A stretch of DNA of 64,000 bases from Akebia trifoliata. Its lineage: Eukaryota > Streptophyta > Magnoliopsida > Ranunculales > Lardizabalaceae. The stretch's first letter is position 1; each line of letters opens with the position of its first letter. Location: NCBI GenBank assembly GCA_017979445.1, contig CM030706.1, positions 22,709,884-22,773,883 on the forward strand, written 5' to 3'. The notes under the pieces were generated by a model. It worked only from the letters and a program-made list of their open reading frames with translations, made no database searches and was not told where the DNA came from. A program made the position numbers and the translations under genes. This document shows positions 22,262 to 33,332 of the stretch, in pieces.

Positions 22262-22600
22262 CCAGGCTGGAAAATGTACTTCGACGGAGCAGCTAATTAG
22301 AAAGGAAATGGAATAGGGGCAGTCTTGATCAAATCGGATGGATCTCACGTGCTAATCGCCATTAAATTAAAATTTCAATGTTCTAACAACGAGGCTGAAT
22401 ACGAAGCATGCATAGCAGGGTTGAAAGCAACACTAGATCTCGAAGTAGATGAGATTGATGTTTTCGGAGATTCAAGCTTAGTAGTCTATCAGACGACTGG
22501 AGAATGGAAGACCCAAGAGTAGAGACTGGTCCCATACCACGAGTATCTGGAGGAACTAAGCTTGCGCTTTGATAGGATTTCATTCACGTAGCTATACTTG
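22262..22600 (+). pseudogene. Second (archaeal-type) RNase H-like domain of Tat element B
   Basis: After the normal RNase H comes WKMYFDGAAN, GNGIGAVLIKSDG, CSNNEAEYEACIAGL and DVFGDSSLVVYQ. This is the D-E-D pattern of an RNase HI of the archaeal/plant type, the extra domain I recall as a hallmark of the Tat lineage of Ty3/gypsy. A stop replaces the codon after FDGAAN (22298-22300) and a further stop is at 22520-22522. The normal role is probably more efficient RNA removal; in this copy it is dead. Confidence 0.8.
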
Positions 22601-23960
22601 CCTCTATGATCAGCATCTCGGAAGACCTAATCATCGACCCTATTGAGATTGGAATTCAAGATGAGCCGGCTTATTGCTTACCCGTCGAAGTAGAAGAATC
22701 CGAGGAAAAGCCATGGTACTCAGACATCAAGGCATATCTTGAAGATCGAACCCTTCCCTCAGATGCAACGTCTAATGACCGAAGGACTATCTAGAAATTG
22801 GCATGGCAATTCTTCATCAGCAATGGCATTCTGTACAAGAAATCGTACCACGAGGTCTTGCTTCGGTGTGTGATAGAAATAGAAGCAAAACGACTAATTG
22901 AGACTGTACATGGGGGAGTCTATAGGCACTACATGAATGGTCACATGCTTGCTAAAAAGATTATGCGGATGGGATATTACTGGACAACAATGGAGAATGA
23001 CTGCTATCAGCACGTTCGCAAATGCCATCTATGCCAAGATATACGCCAACAAGATCAATGCTACGCCTTCAGAACTACATAATACGACCACTCCTTGGCC
23101 CTTCTCACTCTAGGGCATGGACGTCATCGGACAGATCTCATCAAAAATTGCAAATGGGCATCATTTCATCCTCGTTGCTATTGACTACTTTACCAAATGG
23201 GTAGAAGCCGCTTCTTACGCCAATGTCACCAAGAGCAATATCTTGAAGTTTGTTAAGAACAACATTATCTGCAGATATGTGCTTTCCAACGGACTAGTGA
23301 CTGATAATGCCCAAAACTTTAAGAACAAAGATATGATCAAAATGTGCCAAGACTTCTAGATCACTCATCATAGCTCTGTACCCTACAGACCTAAGATGAA
23401 CGGAGCAGTCAAGGCAGCCAACAAGAATATAAAAACATAATCGAGAAGATGGTAGTTACCTACAAGGATTGGCACGACATGTTACCTTTTGCATTTCACG
23501 CCTATGGAACTTCATTTAGAACTTCGACTGGAGCAACTCCGTATTCATTGGTATATGGAATGGAAGTAGTCTTACCCGTCGAGGTCGAGATTCCCTCCCT
23601 CCAGATCATAAAAGAAGCAGAGTTGGATGAGACTGAATGGGTGCAAACTCTGTTTGACCAATTAAATCTGATTGAAGAGAAATGCCTTGCAGCCATTTGC
23701 TATGGACAGATCTATCAGTGATGAATAGCTCGTGCTTATAACAAAAAAGTCAAGCCTAGGGATTTCTCACCAAGAGACCTTGTTCTAGAGAAAATTTTGC
23801 CAATCCAAGAAGATGCCAGGGGAAAGTTTCGACCAAATTACGAGGGGCCATTCATCGTACAAAAGGTAATGACTGGAGGAGCTCTGATTCTCCCAGAAAT
23901 GGACAGACAAGTCTTCCCTCAACCGATCAATACTGATACTGTCAAGAAATACTATGCCTG
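22601..23960 (+). pseudogene. Integrase of Tat element B (catalytic Glu replaced)
   Basis: Integrase joins element DNA to the host genome. The zinc-binding domain is in 22798-23082 (LIETVHGGVYRHYMNGH, then CHLCQ). A frameshift near 23050 and a stop at 23114-23116 lead to the core: GMDVIG, VAIDYFTKWVEA, LVTDNAQNF and NGAVKAANKNI. In this family the third acidic residue lies in NGAVEAANK; here the codon is AAG, so E is replaced by K. The C-terminal part runs to 23721 and, after a stop, to the final stop near 23960 (RPNYEGPFIVQKV, NTDTVKKYYA). Other stops are at 23357-23359 and near 23438. Confidence 0.85.
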
Positions 23961-25294
23961 AGTAGACCCTGAGATGACGAAAGGCCATCATTGCAATCCC
24001 AAACTAACTAACACACCCTAGTCAACCCTTTTGAGCCATCACGTTCATTTCTTAACCTAAGACTGGGGTAAGTCAACAATTACAAAAAAAAAAAGAGGTG
24101 ATAAAAGAAAGTAAAATCAGAGAAAAACAGAAAAAATAAAAGCATCAAAATACTCCTGGCCCGCATGAGGATAAACTGTAAATGGCTAAAAATACAAAAA
24201 AAATCAAAAAAGTCAAAAACTCGGACACTTGATCTTAGCTCGACTGAAATCTCCAGCCTAAACAAGTTCGAGAGACGTTGGGAGGAGACATATATTACCT
24301 TTTCGAAACAAAAATAGACAAGCCACATGTCTAAACCACTCTAAATACATCCAGACCTTAATCTTTTTGTAACCTTCCATTACCATTAGCCCAAGCCAAC
24401 ATTTTGTCCCACCAAAAGTCATTTTTGTTCAAGGAATGAGGGCAACATAATGACAGTGGCAGCATCAATGATCTTGCGACTTGGTCTGGACCTCAAAGCC
24501 TTGTTAGTCGTTGAAAGACTCGAGAGGGGAATCCAAGTTGGATATTCGAAAAAAAAGGGTACTCGAAGTATAGAGTAGCCGATCTCGCAGCTCAACTTGA
24601 GTTGCCGAACCACGAATAGCCGTCAGCAAACTTGAGAGGGGAATCTAGATCTATTACTCGAGAAAGAGTGCCACTACAAGAGTAGATTCGTCGACCTCGC
24701 AGCTCAACTTGAGTCACCAAGCTACAGAGACGCCGAACGAAACCGTAATGTAAAAAATCCAAAAATACAAGAATAGTCTGAAAGGGCATAGTGAAAACCC
24801 GAAAGGGCTCTATGAGTAAAAGAATCAGACTATGGCAAGATCAAAGCCACTGGCACGATGAAAATCCTAAAAAGAACGTCGATGTGCAAAAATGTGAAAA
24901 CCAGGTCAGGTGAAAATCGTAATAGGCACCAGGGGCAATAAGGGTAAAAAAAAAAAAAAAAACAACTCCTAGCCCGCAAGAGTATAAACTGTAAACGGTA
25001 AAATCTTTCCGAAAACCCATCTCCCAAGCAGATAACAGTCTTCCAATACTAAGGCATTGGGCATGACTCTAAAGGAACCAAAAAAATAATTGACGTTTGT
25101 ATCCCCTGTGCTTGGCAAAAGCACCAAAATCGTCATAACCAAAGATTTTACAAACTCTGAATTTATCAGACTCATTTGGTAAAGACATTTCGTTAGATTT
25201 CAAAAACTACTATTTTGGCCAATGAAAACAAATCTAGGACTTAATCAATGAAACTTTGTTATTTCAAAGAACAATAGATATACCTGAGGCCAAG
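23961..25294 (+). other. 3' non-coding region of Tat element B
   Basis: No domain is seen. A-rich low-complexity sequence alternates with repeated phrases. GCCCGCA(T/A)GAG-ATAAACTGTAAA occurs near 24160 and 24973. A block ending TCTCGCAGCTCAACTTGAGT occurs twice, at about 24500-24605 and 24620-24715. Such repeats between pol and the 3' LTR are normal in Tat elements. A C-family solo LTR interrupts the region from 25295. Confidence 0.55.
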
Positions 25295-26975
25295 TGAAAG
25301 CGCCCTCGATCCGTGGGGTGCGCGGATCCACTTTTGACCCTTGAGGTTTGGGAGTCACCACCTAGTTATTACGGTCTAGGAACCGGATACTCACTCTAAA
25401 CGGATAAAAGAAATTAATCTTCTAAAGAAAAACTGAATTCAGATATCACATTACGGGGTTGGAAGGTGTTAGGCACCAACCCCGCCCGGCCAATGCCGGT
25501 CTCTACTTATCCCAAATAAGACTATATTACTAACAACAAAACCTAGATAAAAAATAACAGAAATTTTACCTTCGATACGCAAAGGTTCTATTCCCTTAGA
25601 TCTGATAAAACTGCTCCTTGTATCGTACTCCTTGCTTCGTTCTGTCTCCAGATCTGATTTCTGATCTCCGAGGTAAGGTATCTCTTTCTTGGATCTGGAT
25701 TCTTCGAATTTGTTATGGATTTTGGGGTGTTTTTGAAGGGCTTCTAGGTGTTTTTCAAACTAAAATCGAAGTATGGGTGTTAGGTAAGGAGTTGGGGCTT
25801 CAAAACTAGGGTTTATGGGAGGCTAGGAGGGTTTTTTGACCTACTTCTCTTAGGGTTTTTTTCTTTTATAAGAAAATAAGGTGTGGAGGCTCCTATTTAT
25901 AAATTTTTTTAGAAGAATTAGGGTTTCTTTTAGGGTTTCAATTAGGGTTTTGACTTTAGTCTTATGAGATTGACTTAGTCTTTAGGGTTTTGACTTTAGT
26001 CTTATGAGATTGACTTGATTAGTTTAGATTAGGGTTTTGACATTAGTCTTATGAGATTGACTTGATTTGTTTAGATTAGGATTTTGACTTTAGTCTTATG
26101 AGATTGACTTTAATACTTTGACTTTAGTCTTTCTTGGTTGACTTTTAATATCTTGACTTTAGTCTTACTTGATTGAATTTAAAATTGACTTTAATTTTTG
26201 GAGAACCCCCTTTTATTATATCTTTAATTCTTTGGGCCCCCAGAAGGAGGGGTCCTTGAATAAATATCCTAGCAACCATCAATAATTTTGCCTAAAAGCC
26301 CGATTGATCGATTTTTTGATTTAAAATTTTAAATTAATTTTATTAATATTTCACTTTACATTATTTAATATTTTATTTATTAATTTCAAAATTTTTAATT
26401 ATTAAAATTGTAAAATTAAGGTTTTGCCCTTGGAGAGGACTTTTTTGCGTTTAAAGTCGTTTTTCAATGTTTTAGGATGTTTTGGAATCAGTTTTTCATA
26501 AGGAATTCAATGGGAATATTGGTTTGTGTCATTTATGAAATTTTTTGTGCGAAATGGTCATGAACTTTATGAGGGGTATTTTTATAATTTTATCGAATTC
26601 TGTGAAAATTGGCAAAATGGTTTACTTGATTTCAATTTGTTATTTTATGTGTTTGAATGGATTTTCCTAAGCGTAGCGTGGGCTCTAGGGATGTTTTAAG
26701 GTTAGGGGTATTTTGGTAATTTGATCATTTTTTAGTGATTTTTATCGTAAAACTTCTTTTTGTCTGCAAGATGATGATTTCTAAGTTCTTGGGGTTATAT
26801 TTTCCTAGCGTAGCGTGGTTTCTACAGTTTTGTCAGTTCGAGATACCTCATCTGGATTTCTGAAACATATCTAGTAACAAAATAAAGCATTGGAATAAAT
26901 ATCCATCATTGGAAACCGTTGCGATCGGGTTAACGAGTTGATTAATCAGGCAAATGCGAAAATGGGGTGTCTACA
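25295..26975 (-). mobile_element. Solo LTR of the C family inserted in element B
   Basis: The block starts TGAAAGCGCCCTCGATCC and ends GGGGTGTCTACA, the reverse of the C LTR ends, and matches the C LTR throughout. No internal sequence is attached, so it is a solo LTR of 1,681 bp. The flanking five bases are CCAAG (25290-25294) and TCAAG (26976-26980), a target duplication with one mismatch. The U3 repeat tract (about 25945-26190) is longer than in element C, with several GACTTTAGTCTTATGAGATT units. The U5 motif here is TGGTGACTCC (minus, 25351-25360). Confidence 0.88.
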
Positions 26976-26980
26976 TCAAG

Positions 26981-28526
26981 TAAGTACAAAACCTATTTTC
27001 TTTGCATTAGTCTTTCAACATTTTTACATACATTCAGATAATGAAACGAAAATACAAAAAGTGGGAGTACAATGCAATCGATCAAACATCATGGTGAGAA
27101 ATGAGAAAAGAGGCAAGGCGTTCCTCCAAAGCATGGATCCGGGCAGCCTGGCTCATCATCACTCTTTCGGCATCTGAAGCATCATGACTCACCAAATATG
27201 CTACAAAGTCATCGAAATGAGGATACTAGGCAAGTCTGTCCCTCAACTCCGTAACTTCAGCTCGAAGTCTAGCCACTTCGCCACTATCACCAGATCCAGA
27301 TTGGACAAGGGCAAGTTCGGATGTCAGCCGAGCGATTTCTTTCTGCATTTTCTTCTCAGATTTGAGCCAGATAGCCTGAATTCGACGATGATCAGTCTGA
27401 GACTCCTCAACTCAATCTCGATAATCGAAAGAAGGATGACGCACCAGGGCATGTTCGAGGAACTATCGACACCGAGGGCCTCCCAGGGATGAGTTCTCGA
27501 ATTCAATGTAAGTATGCCGGGAACAGGTGTGCTGCGAAGATGGGTCAACTCAGAACCTCAACTCGACTCCATTCTTTTACGAGTCGACTCAAAAGTGCAG
27601 TCGACAAAGGACCAACCAACTCATTGAAATTCTCGGGGACGAGCATACCCTGATCATAACCAAATTGTCGAAGAACTCGAAGTTGCATATAATGAGTTGC
27701 CCCGTAAGGACACCATCAAATGCAATCACGGGAGACCCTCGAGGTTGGAAGGCACCAACCCACCTCACTTCTTTATTATCAAGGTTGCCGATAAAGGACT
27801 ACCACTCTTCTTTGCCACCCGAGACGAAGGGAGCAACTCGCCTCGACATCATAAGTACGAGATTGGCACGAACGCAAAATGGGCGACTAACAACTTCAAT
27901 TGAAGCCAGATGATTCATAAACCAAAACTACAATAACAGGAGCATTCTAAACTTTGGAAACTAGTAAATTTAAGTTTAAATTTTAAATCTAAGCTAAGGT
28001 TGGAACTTACTTGCAGGAGTAGAGCACATCATTGAAAAATTCGATCACGACCAGACAAGCAAGCCGTGAGGGATTGGAACCTCTCACTCAAAAATTCGAT
28101 CATGTGAATAAGTGAAAGGTTCATGATATCTCTACTAGTCGGAAACAAGAGTTGACTCACCACCATCAAAGTGAGGGCATTAAAATGAACCAATGGTCTC
28201 GAGGGATCCGTAAGACGCTTAATCAAGAAAGATCTAGACATCGTCTTCAAAACCAATCTGTCATCCGGAATCTTCAAAAACTTACGGTTTGTCCCCAAGA
28301 AGTCTAAAGCCTCGCCTCGATAACCATAGCGTAAAGGTGGAACAACAATCATACTCGATATCTCAAGACCTAACAACATTTCAAACTCCTCAATGGTGGG
28401 AATTATTTCATATTCCCCAAAACGAAAGAGGTTGAGCTTGGGAACCCAACGTCCCAATATGACCTCAATCAAGCCCCATTGCATTGGGACATTAGGCAAG
28501 GAGAGTGTGCACACCAGCTTGTTCAA
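26981..28526 (-). pseudogene. Antisense additional ORF of Tat element B (degenerate)
   Basis: Between integrase and the 3' LTR, on the strand opposite to pol, lies a broken gene. Its first part is an open 165-codon frame at 28029-28526 with IIPTIEEFEMLLGLEI near residues 41-56, a pattern I associate with plant mobile domain-like (PMD/DUF7745-type) proteins. After frameshifts the phrase FIGNLDNKEVRWVGAFQPRG can be read near 27710-27770. The C-terminal part at 27082-27393 is a coiled coil with heptad-like leucines (EKKMQKEIARLTSELALVQ, VARLRAEVTELRDRLA). It has one TAG stop at 27226-27228 and ends at 27082. Extra antisense ORFs here are known in the Tat lineage, but their function is unknown. 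Confidence 0.6.
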
Positions 28527-28945
28527 AACCCGATTGAATCTTTCTCACAAAAAAAAAAATTCAAAAATCAAAAATAAAAAATAATAAAAAATCAAAACAA
28601 AAAAAAATCAAATAAAAATATAAAAAAATCAAAAAAATTCAAAAAGAACATCAAAAACCTTTTCGAGTTGCACTCAATTTCGACTTGTTAGAACATGACT
28701 TAAGAAGTACCTGAATTTCAAAAAAATCATTAAATCTTCACCAAATCCAAGGTCTCACACGAGTTCCGCGCCATCGAGATCAAGAAATTAATAAGGTAAC
28801 CCTGTCAGACCCCGTGCTTGAGTAACCATTTTCTACAAAAGGCATCAATTCAATAGGTAATCCAAAGTCGAGTTTTACAAGATTTTTCTGGCCCGTACAA
28901 ATAAGGGTTTAGTCTATTCTTCGCAGTTCTTTGCACGCAATTCTT
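28527..28945 (+). other. A-rich spacer before the 3' LTR of B
   Basis: 28545-28660 is a low-complexity run of AAAAATC-type repeats that would be the leader side of the antisense ORF. 28660-28945 contains no recognisable domain. Confidence 0.45.
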
Positions 28946-28960
28946 GCAAAGAAGAGCAGT
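28946..28960 (+). promoter_or_regulatory. Polypurine tract of element B
   Basis: GCAAAGAAGAGCAGT lies directly before the LTR start TGTAGACACCC, matching the layout in element C. Confidence 0.65.
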
Positions 28961-28989
28961 TGTAGACACCCTAATTTGAACGGGCCCCT

Positions 28990-29440
28990 ACTCGAAAGGG
29001 CCCAAAAATATAGATTTTTCAATAAAAATTGCCAACGGACCTCAAAGGCCCAAATCAATCGAAATTTGACATTTTGATCGAATCGAGGCCCCTAAGACCT
29101 ACCAACGGTTTAATGGGCCTACCTGAAAAGACTTGGCATGCTCCCATCTACCCCGCTCCACTCAAAGCATCGATTTTTCGACAAAATTGGCCAACGGGCC
29201 TCAAGGGCCCAAATCTCTCGAAAATGGCATTTTGACTGAACCGAGGCCCCTAAGACCACCCAATGGTCTAAGGGACCCACCAAAGGGGTTTGAACTATCC
29301 TACATCTTTCCAACCTTCACCGCTCCGCTCTTGTATCCAAAAATACCCGAATTCTCGATAAAATTCTCCCACGGGCCTAAAAAATCCGATTTGCCAACAC
29401 GTGGCATTTTTGATCGAATCAACAATTACAAAAAATCTCA
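28990..29440 (+). repeat. ~160-180-bp tandem units in U3 of the B LTR
   Basis: Anchors of the type AAAATTGGCCAACGGGCCT recur near 29031, 29190 and 29368. Each is followed by a TTTTGATCGAA phrase, a CCGAGGCCCCTAAGACC phrase and a CCGCTCC phrase. The same layout, with units of about 175 bp, is in the copy at 46056-46628. Confidence 0.75.
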
Positions 29441-30553
29441 AAAAATTAATAAATTAAAAAATGTGAGACTTGGGATGCCTACCCCTCCTTTAATTCCATC
29501 ACTCCACCTTCGAATTCGTAAACACCCTAAACCCATTCAAAGCCCACAAGCATTCAACCCTTTCCAAAATTAATTTCTTACCTTACCCTTGGCCTAAAAT
29601 TAATCCCATATCACCTAAATCCTAAAATGAACCTACCCTCAAAAATCCAACTCAAAATAAACCCCATCCAAACCAAAATAACCTACAACCCTCCTAAAAC
29701 CCAAGCCCAATACATCAAAAGCCCACAAATTATTATCCATATCCAATCCACTTTTAATCCACAACCCATAACCCATTAACCACTACCCACATCAACCAAT
29801 CACCCTCTTCTCACTAAAAGATGACACATGTCATCATCCTCACTCACCTCCCTCATCTAATCACCAACCCCCATCATCATCCTCTAAACAATTCATCTAA
29901 CCCACATCACTTCTCTCCAAAATCACCTCAACCCATACCCTACCCTAACCAAACTTATCTCTATTCTCTAATACCATCAACCACCCACATCACAACCCAT
30001 ACCCTAATACCATCAACCACCCACATCACAACCCATATCTCCATCCATCACTTTTCTTAGAACACTCTAACAAAATCATCTCAACCCATACTCCCTTCAG
30101 CATCAACTAACTAACCCATATCCTTCTCTCTAATCAAACAACCACCATCAACCAATTAACCAATCTCATCACCTCACCCTCTCATCATGATTGCCACATG
30201 TCTTCATCCTCTTAATCATCCCAAAAATCAATCTACCAACCTCTTACATAACCCATTCTCCTAAATCTACACATCTCACATCTTCAACTAATCTGACACT
30301 CCTTCTCTAAACAACCCTCTTACACCCCCATTCCTCCCATCAACCATCACTCATCTCACCCCACCAAACACTCTACCCAAATGGATTTGGGTAAGATCCA
30401 AACCATTTGGGTTAAAATACAACCCATTTCCCTTATTATACAACTACCCTCACTTACACTCCAAATTTCATACCCTTCACTTCTAAAACCCGTGTCATTC
30501 TCTATTCTCTCAATTCTTCACCCCATTATACCCCTAAATATACTCCAAGCATC

Positions 30554-30561
30554 TATAAATA
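30554..30561 (+). promoter_or_regulatory. TATA box of the B 3' LTR
   Basis: CATCTATAAATATCCC is a good plant TATA match about 1.6 kb into the LTR. Confidence 0.6.
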
Positions 30562-31268
30562 TCCCTCCCCTCCTTCGAGAAATGGTTACCAATTTTGACC
30601 AAGTCTTGCTAAAAAAGAACAAAAAAATCTACTTTCTCTCATCTCTTCTCCAATCTCACACTAACCCTCTACAAAAAAATTCATTCTCTCATACTCCACT
30701 AAAGACTTAAGAAGCATAAAAGAAGAAGAAGAAAGAAAGAAAGAGGAGTAACCTTGAAGCTTCAAGGTGGGTTCAAAGTATACCCCCCCCTCTCTCTATC
30801 CTCTCCTCATTCCTCTTCTATTATCCCCTCATTCTTTTCATTTTGTTTTAAATGAATTTAGGATGAGTAGTCCCCAAGGATTAGATCTATAAGGATCATC
30901 TCCATCAATGAGATGACCCTATGATCAAGCCAAAAGTGAATCCCTACATAGGGTACAAATGCACGACATGTGGCACTTTCTTTTTCATTATTTAAAAAAA
31001 ATCAAATAATCAAGTTCTTTGATATTACCGCCACTTGGCAGGGAGAAAAGGGTGCCTAACACCTTCACTTTTCTCCAACCGAGCCGCTTACCCAAATCTC
31101 AAGGTTTGATTACCCCTTATCCATCGTGAGTTACTAAAATGCCAAAAATGTCATCTTTTGGAAAATGTACCTCAGGTGACCATTCACACATCACTTACAA
31201 CATGAATGGTGACGACTCCAATTCTTAGTAGATGTGATCATCGTAATGACGAAATCCACATAGCTACA

Positions 31269-32021
31269 CATAAAGTATCTATATAAAGAATAAAAGGTGC
31301 AAGAAATCTTAAAGAGAACTCATAAGCATTTTAAATAAAAGAAAGGCATAAAACTAGAAATAGCACAAGAACTTGCACTAGGCTTTTCCACTCTCCAATA
31401 GAGGGGAACTTAGCCTAATGTCATTGCAAAAGAGGGAAGATAAGAGATGAAAAAACATTTTTTCATTTCATAGAGAAACTTACAACTTCTTCTTCTTCAA
31501 TTTCTTACAGGACTATTTAACCAAAAGAAAATAATTAGAAAATGAAAATACAAAAAATAAGAGAATATGCTAAGAGCCTTAGATTAAAGGAGTCATGGAT
31601 AAGAGAACCAAGAGGGGACCTTTTCTCTAGAGATTGACGCTCTATTTATAGAAAAAAATATGTGTAAAAGTAGCCTCCACTTTTCTTTACACAAAAAGAC
31701 AAAAGATGAGAATATGAGTTAAGGATTAGGGTATTCTAAAGGATTAGGGCATTCCATAGGATTAGGGCATTTGAAAGTGGGCCCAAATACTTTTTCTTTG
31801 AGATTTTGATTCTAAATTGTTGATTTTCTGCATAAGAAATACATGTAATTAGATTTATCTAGTAAATGAATTTATTTATATATAATTAAGCCTAATTAAC
31901 ATGCAACATGGTGTTTTGAGGCATATTATGATTATTATCTTAATACGGAGAAATAGGGACAAAAAACAAGATAAATATTCAGAAAATATGCGTATAATTG
32001 AGTATTTCGAGACACTTATCA
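31269..32021 (-). repeat. 3' LTR of Athila element D (truncated by element B)
   Basis: It matches the U3 part of the 5' LTR (about 41500-42259) and starts on the minus strand with TGATAAGTGTCTCGAAATACTC. About 470 bp present in the 5' LTR are missing on the left, where the LTR of element B abuts. A TATA box lies at 31643-31650 on the minus strand. Confidence 0.85.
31643..31650 (-). promoter_or_regulatory. TATA box in the D 3' LTR
   Basis: The minus strand reads TTCTATAAATAGAGCG; the matching box in the 5' LTR is at 41871-41878. Confidence 0.6.
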
Positions 32022-32035
32022 TACCCTCAAACTTA
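32022..32035 (-). promoter_or_regulatory. Polypurine tract of Athila element D
   Basis: The minus strand reads TAAGTTTGAGGGTA directly before the LTR start TGATAAG. The inverted copy near 40723-40735 has the purer form AAGTTTGGGGGTG. Confidence 0.75.
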
Positions 32036-33332
32036 TCTCTTTCTAGTCCGTAGAAAATAAACTGTCACTTTCGCAGGCACCTCGATTGCATTTACCGAAT
32101 GCAGCAAGCCCTTAAATCCTAGGTTACCCCTAGTGGACGAGTATGACTCGTGAGGGTTGCAAAAAATATACCCTCAAAATTTGAAAATAACTTTAAAGTA
32201 AAAATAGTAAAAATCAAAACTTATATTAAAAATCACAAGTCTTTTTTTTGTCTATCAATTGGAAGTACTGCTTGGTATAGAGTCTCAACCCTTATTTCTC
32301 AATAACAAAACTTAGACTTAAATTGACCTTTGAGCGATAGTGATTCTAACTCAGAAATTTAAGAGATTCAATTTCCTAAAATGAGTTCCAACCTTCTAAC
32401 TACTCAAGAATAGTTGGAGTAACTTAGGGTTTAATTCTAAACTTAGCATCTTGTCCTAGGTAGTGACAAGTGTGGATATTCACTTTAATACCTCCAAGGG
32501 ACTTTTTCTGTGATATTCCAGTATACTCACATTTTTACACTTGATGGCTTTCACCCTACTAAAACTTTACATAAACTTTTGGATCTTTAATTATTTTTTT
32601 TTACTTCACTCTTTTTTTAAGAAAAATAGGCAGCCATTTTCAAGGTATCCAGTCTAATTCAATGGTTGCTGTACAATGTGTATACAACCCAGTTCTATTT
32701 TTATTCTAATCAGCCAACCAATTGAATAAGGAAGTCAAAGTTCATCAAACCTAGTTTTTCCTTAAACTCTAGGTAGAAAGAAGGTAACAAATTCTCTTAA
32801 TACAATCTAGACTCTTGGTAACCTTATTAGAAGTGACTATAAACCAAAAGATAACTTTGCTCTAATTTTTACCTAAGAGAAACACAAATGGGGACTCTAG
32901 ATCATAGTTTCCAATGAAAGACTGATTAAATAGTTTTAACTAAATGCTTAAAAATACAAGCTAAGATTTTGAGCAAAATACAACAAAGTAGCCAACCAAT
33001 TTTTTTTTTTTTTAAAGAAGAAAATAATAAATGGAAATCTGACCCATACACCCCCAAACTTAAATATTATATTGTCCTCAATATTTCAACATATACATGC
33101 AAAGGTAAAATTGAAATTGATAAAATGAAATAAAGTGGGTTAGATAGCACCTGAGAAAGACCCTACAGTCCTGTTGATATTTAACACAATGTCCCCTGAA
33201 ACGTGTGGGTTGCCTCCTAGAAGCACTAAGTTTAACGTCTTTAGCTAGACAAAAACTTTGTTAACTTTGATAAACGGGGTGATTAAGGAGAAGAACTTCC
33301 TCCTACGGAACATACTCGAGAAAAGGTTTGAG
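32036..33332 (-). other. 3' non-coding region of Athila element D
   Basis: No coding domain was found. 32036-32590 is present a second time in inverted orientation at about 40229-40735. A second polypurine-like tract, AGTTTGGGGGTGT on the minus strand, lies at 33048-33060, about 1 kb before the true tract. The part next to pol (about 33130-33250) has the phrase AGGCAACCCACACG usual after Athila integrase. Confidence 0.65.

Larger units (their letters stand above)
28961..31268 (+). repeat. 3' LTR of Tat element B
   Basis: The LTR starts TGTAGACACCCTAATTTG after the polypurine tract and ends CACATAGCTACA, 2,308 bp long. The end is supported by likeness to the end of the solo LTR at 4408-6428: both have GGTG-CGACTCCAA followed about 45-50 bases later by the terminal CTACA. 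U3 has three ~160-180-bp tandem units from about 28990 to 29440. The TATA box is at 30554-30561, followed by a CT-rich stretch and then purine-rich sequence. ORFs inside (such as 29029-29573) are chance. A partial copy of this LTR family lies at 46056-46628. Confidence 0.8.

Noticed and set aside
29029..30060. Plus-strand ORFs with proline-rich sequence
   Set aside because: They lie in U3 of the B LTR and simply translate its tandem units and CA-rich sequence.
32036..33332. Possible envelope-like gene in Athila element D
   Set aside because: Some Athila elements have an extra ORF here, but I saw no open frame, signal peptide or membrane segment of useful length.
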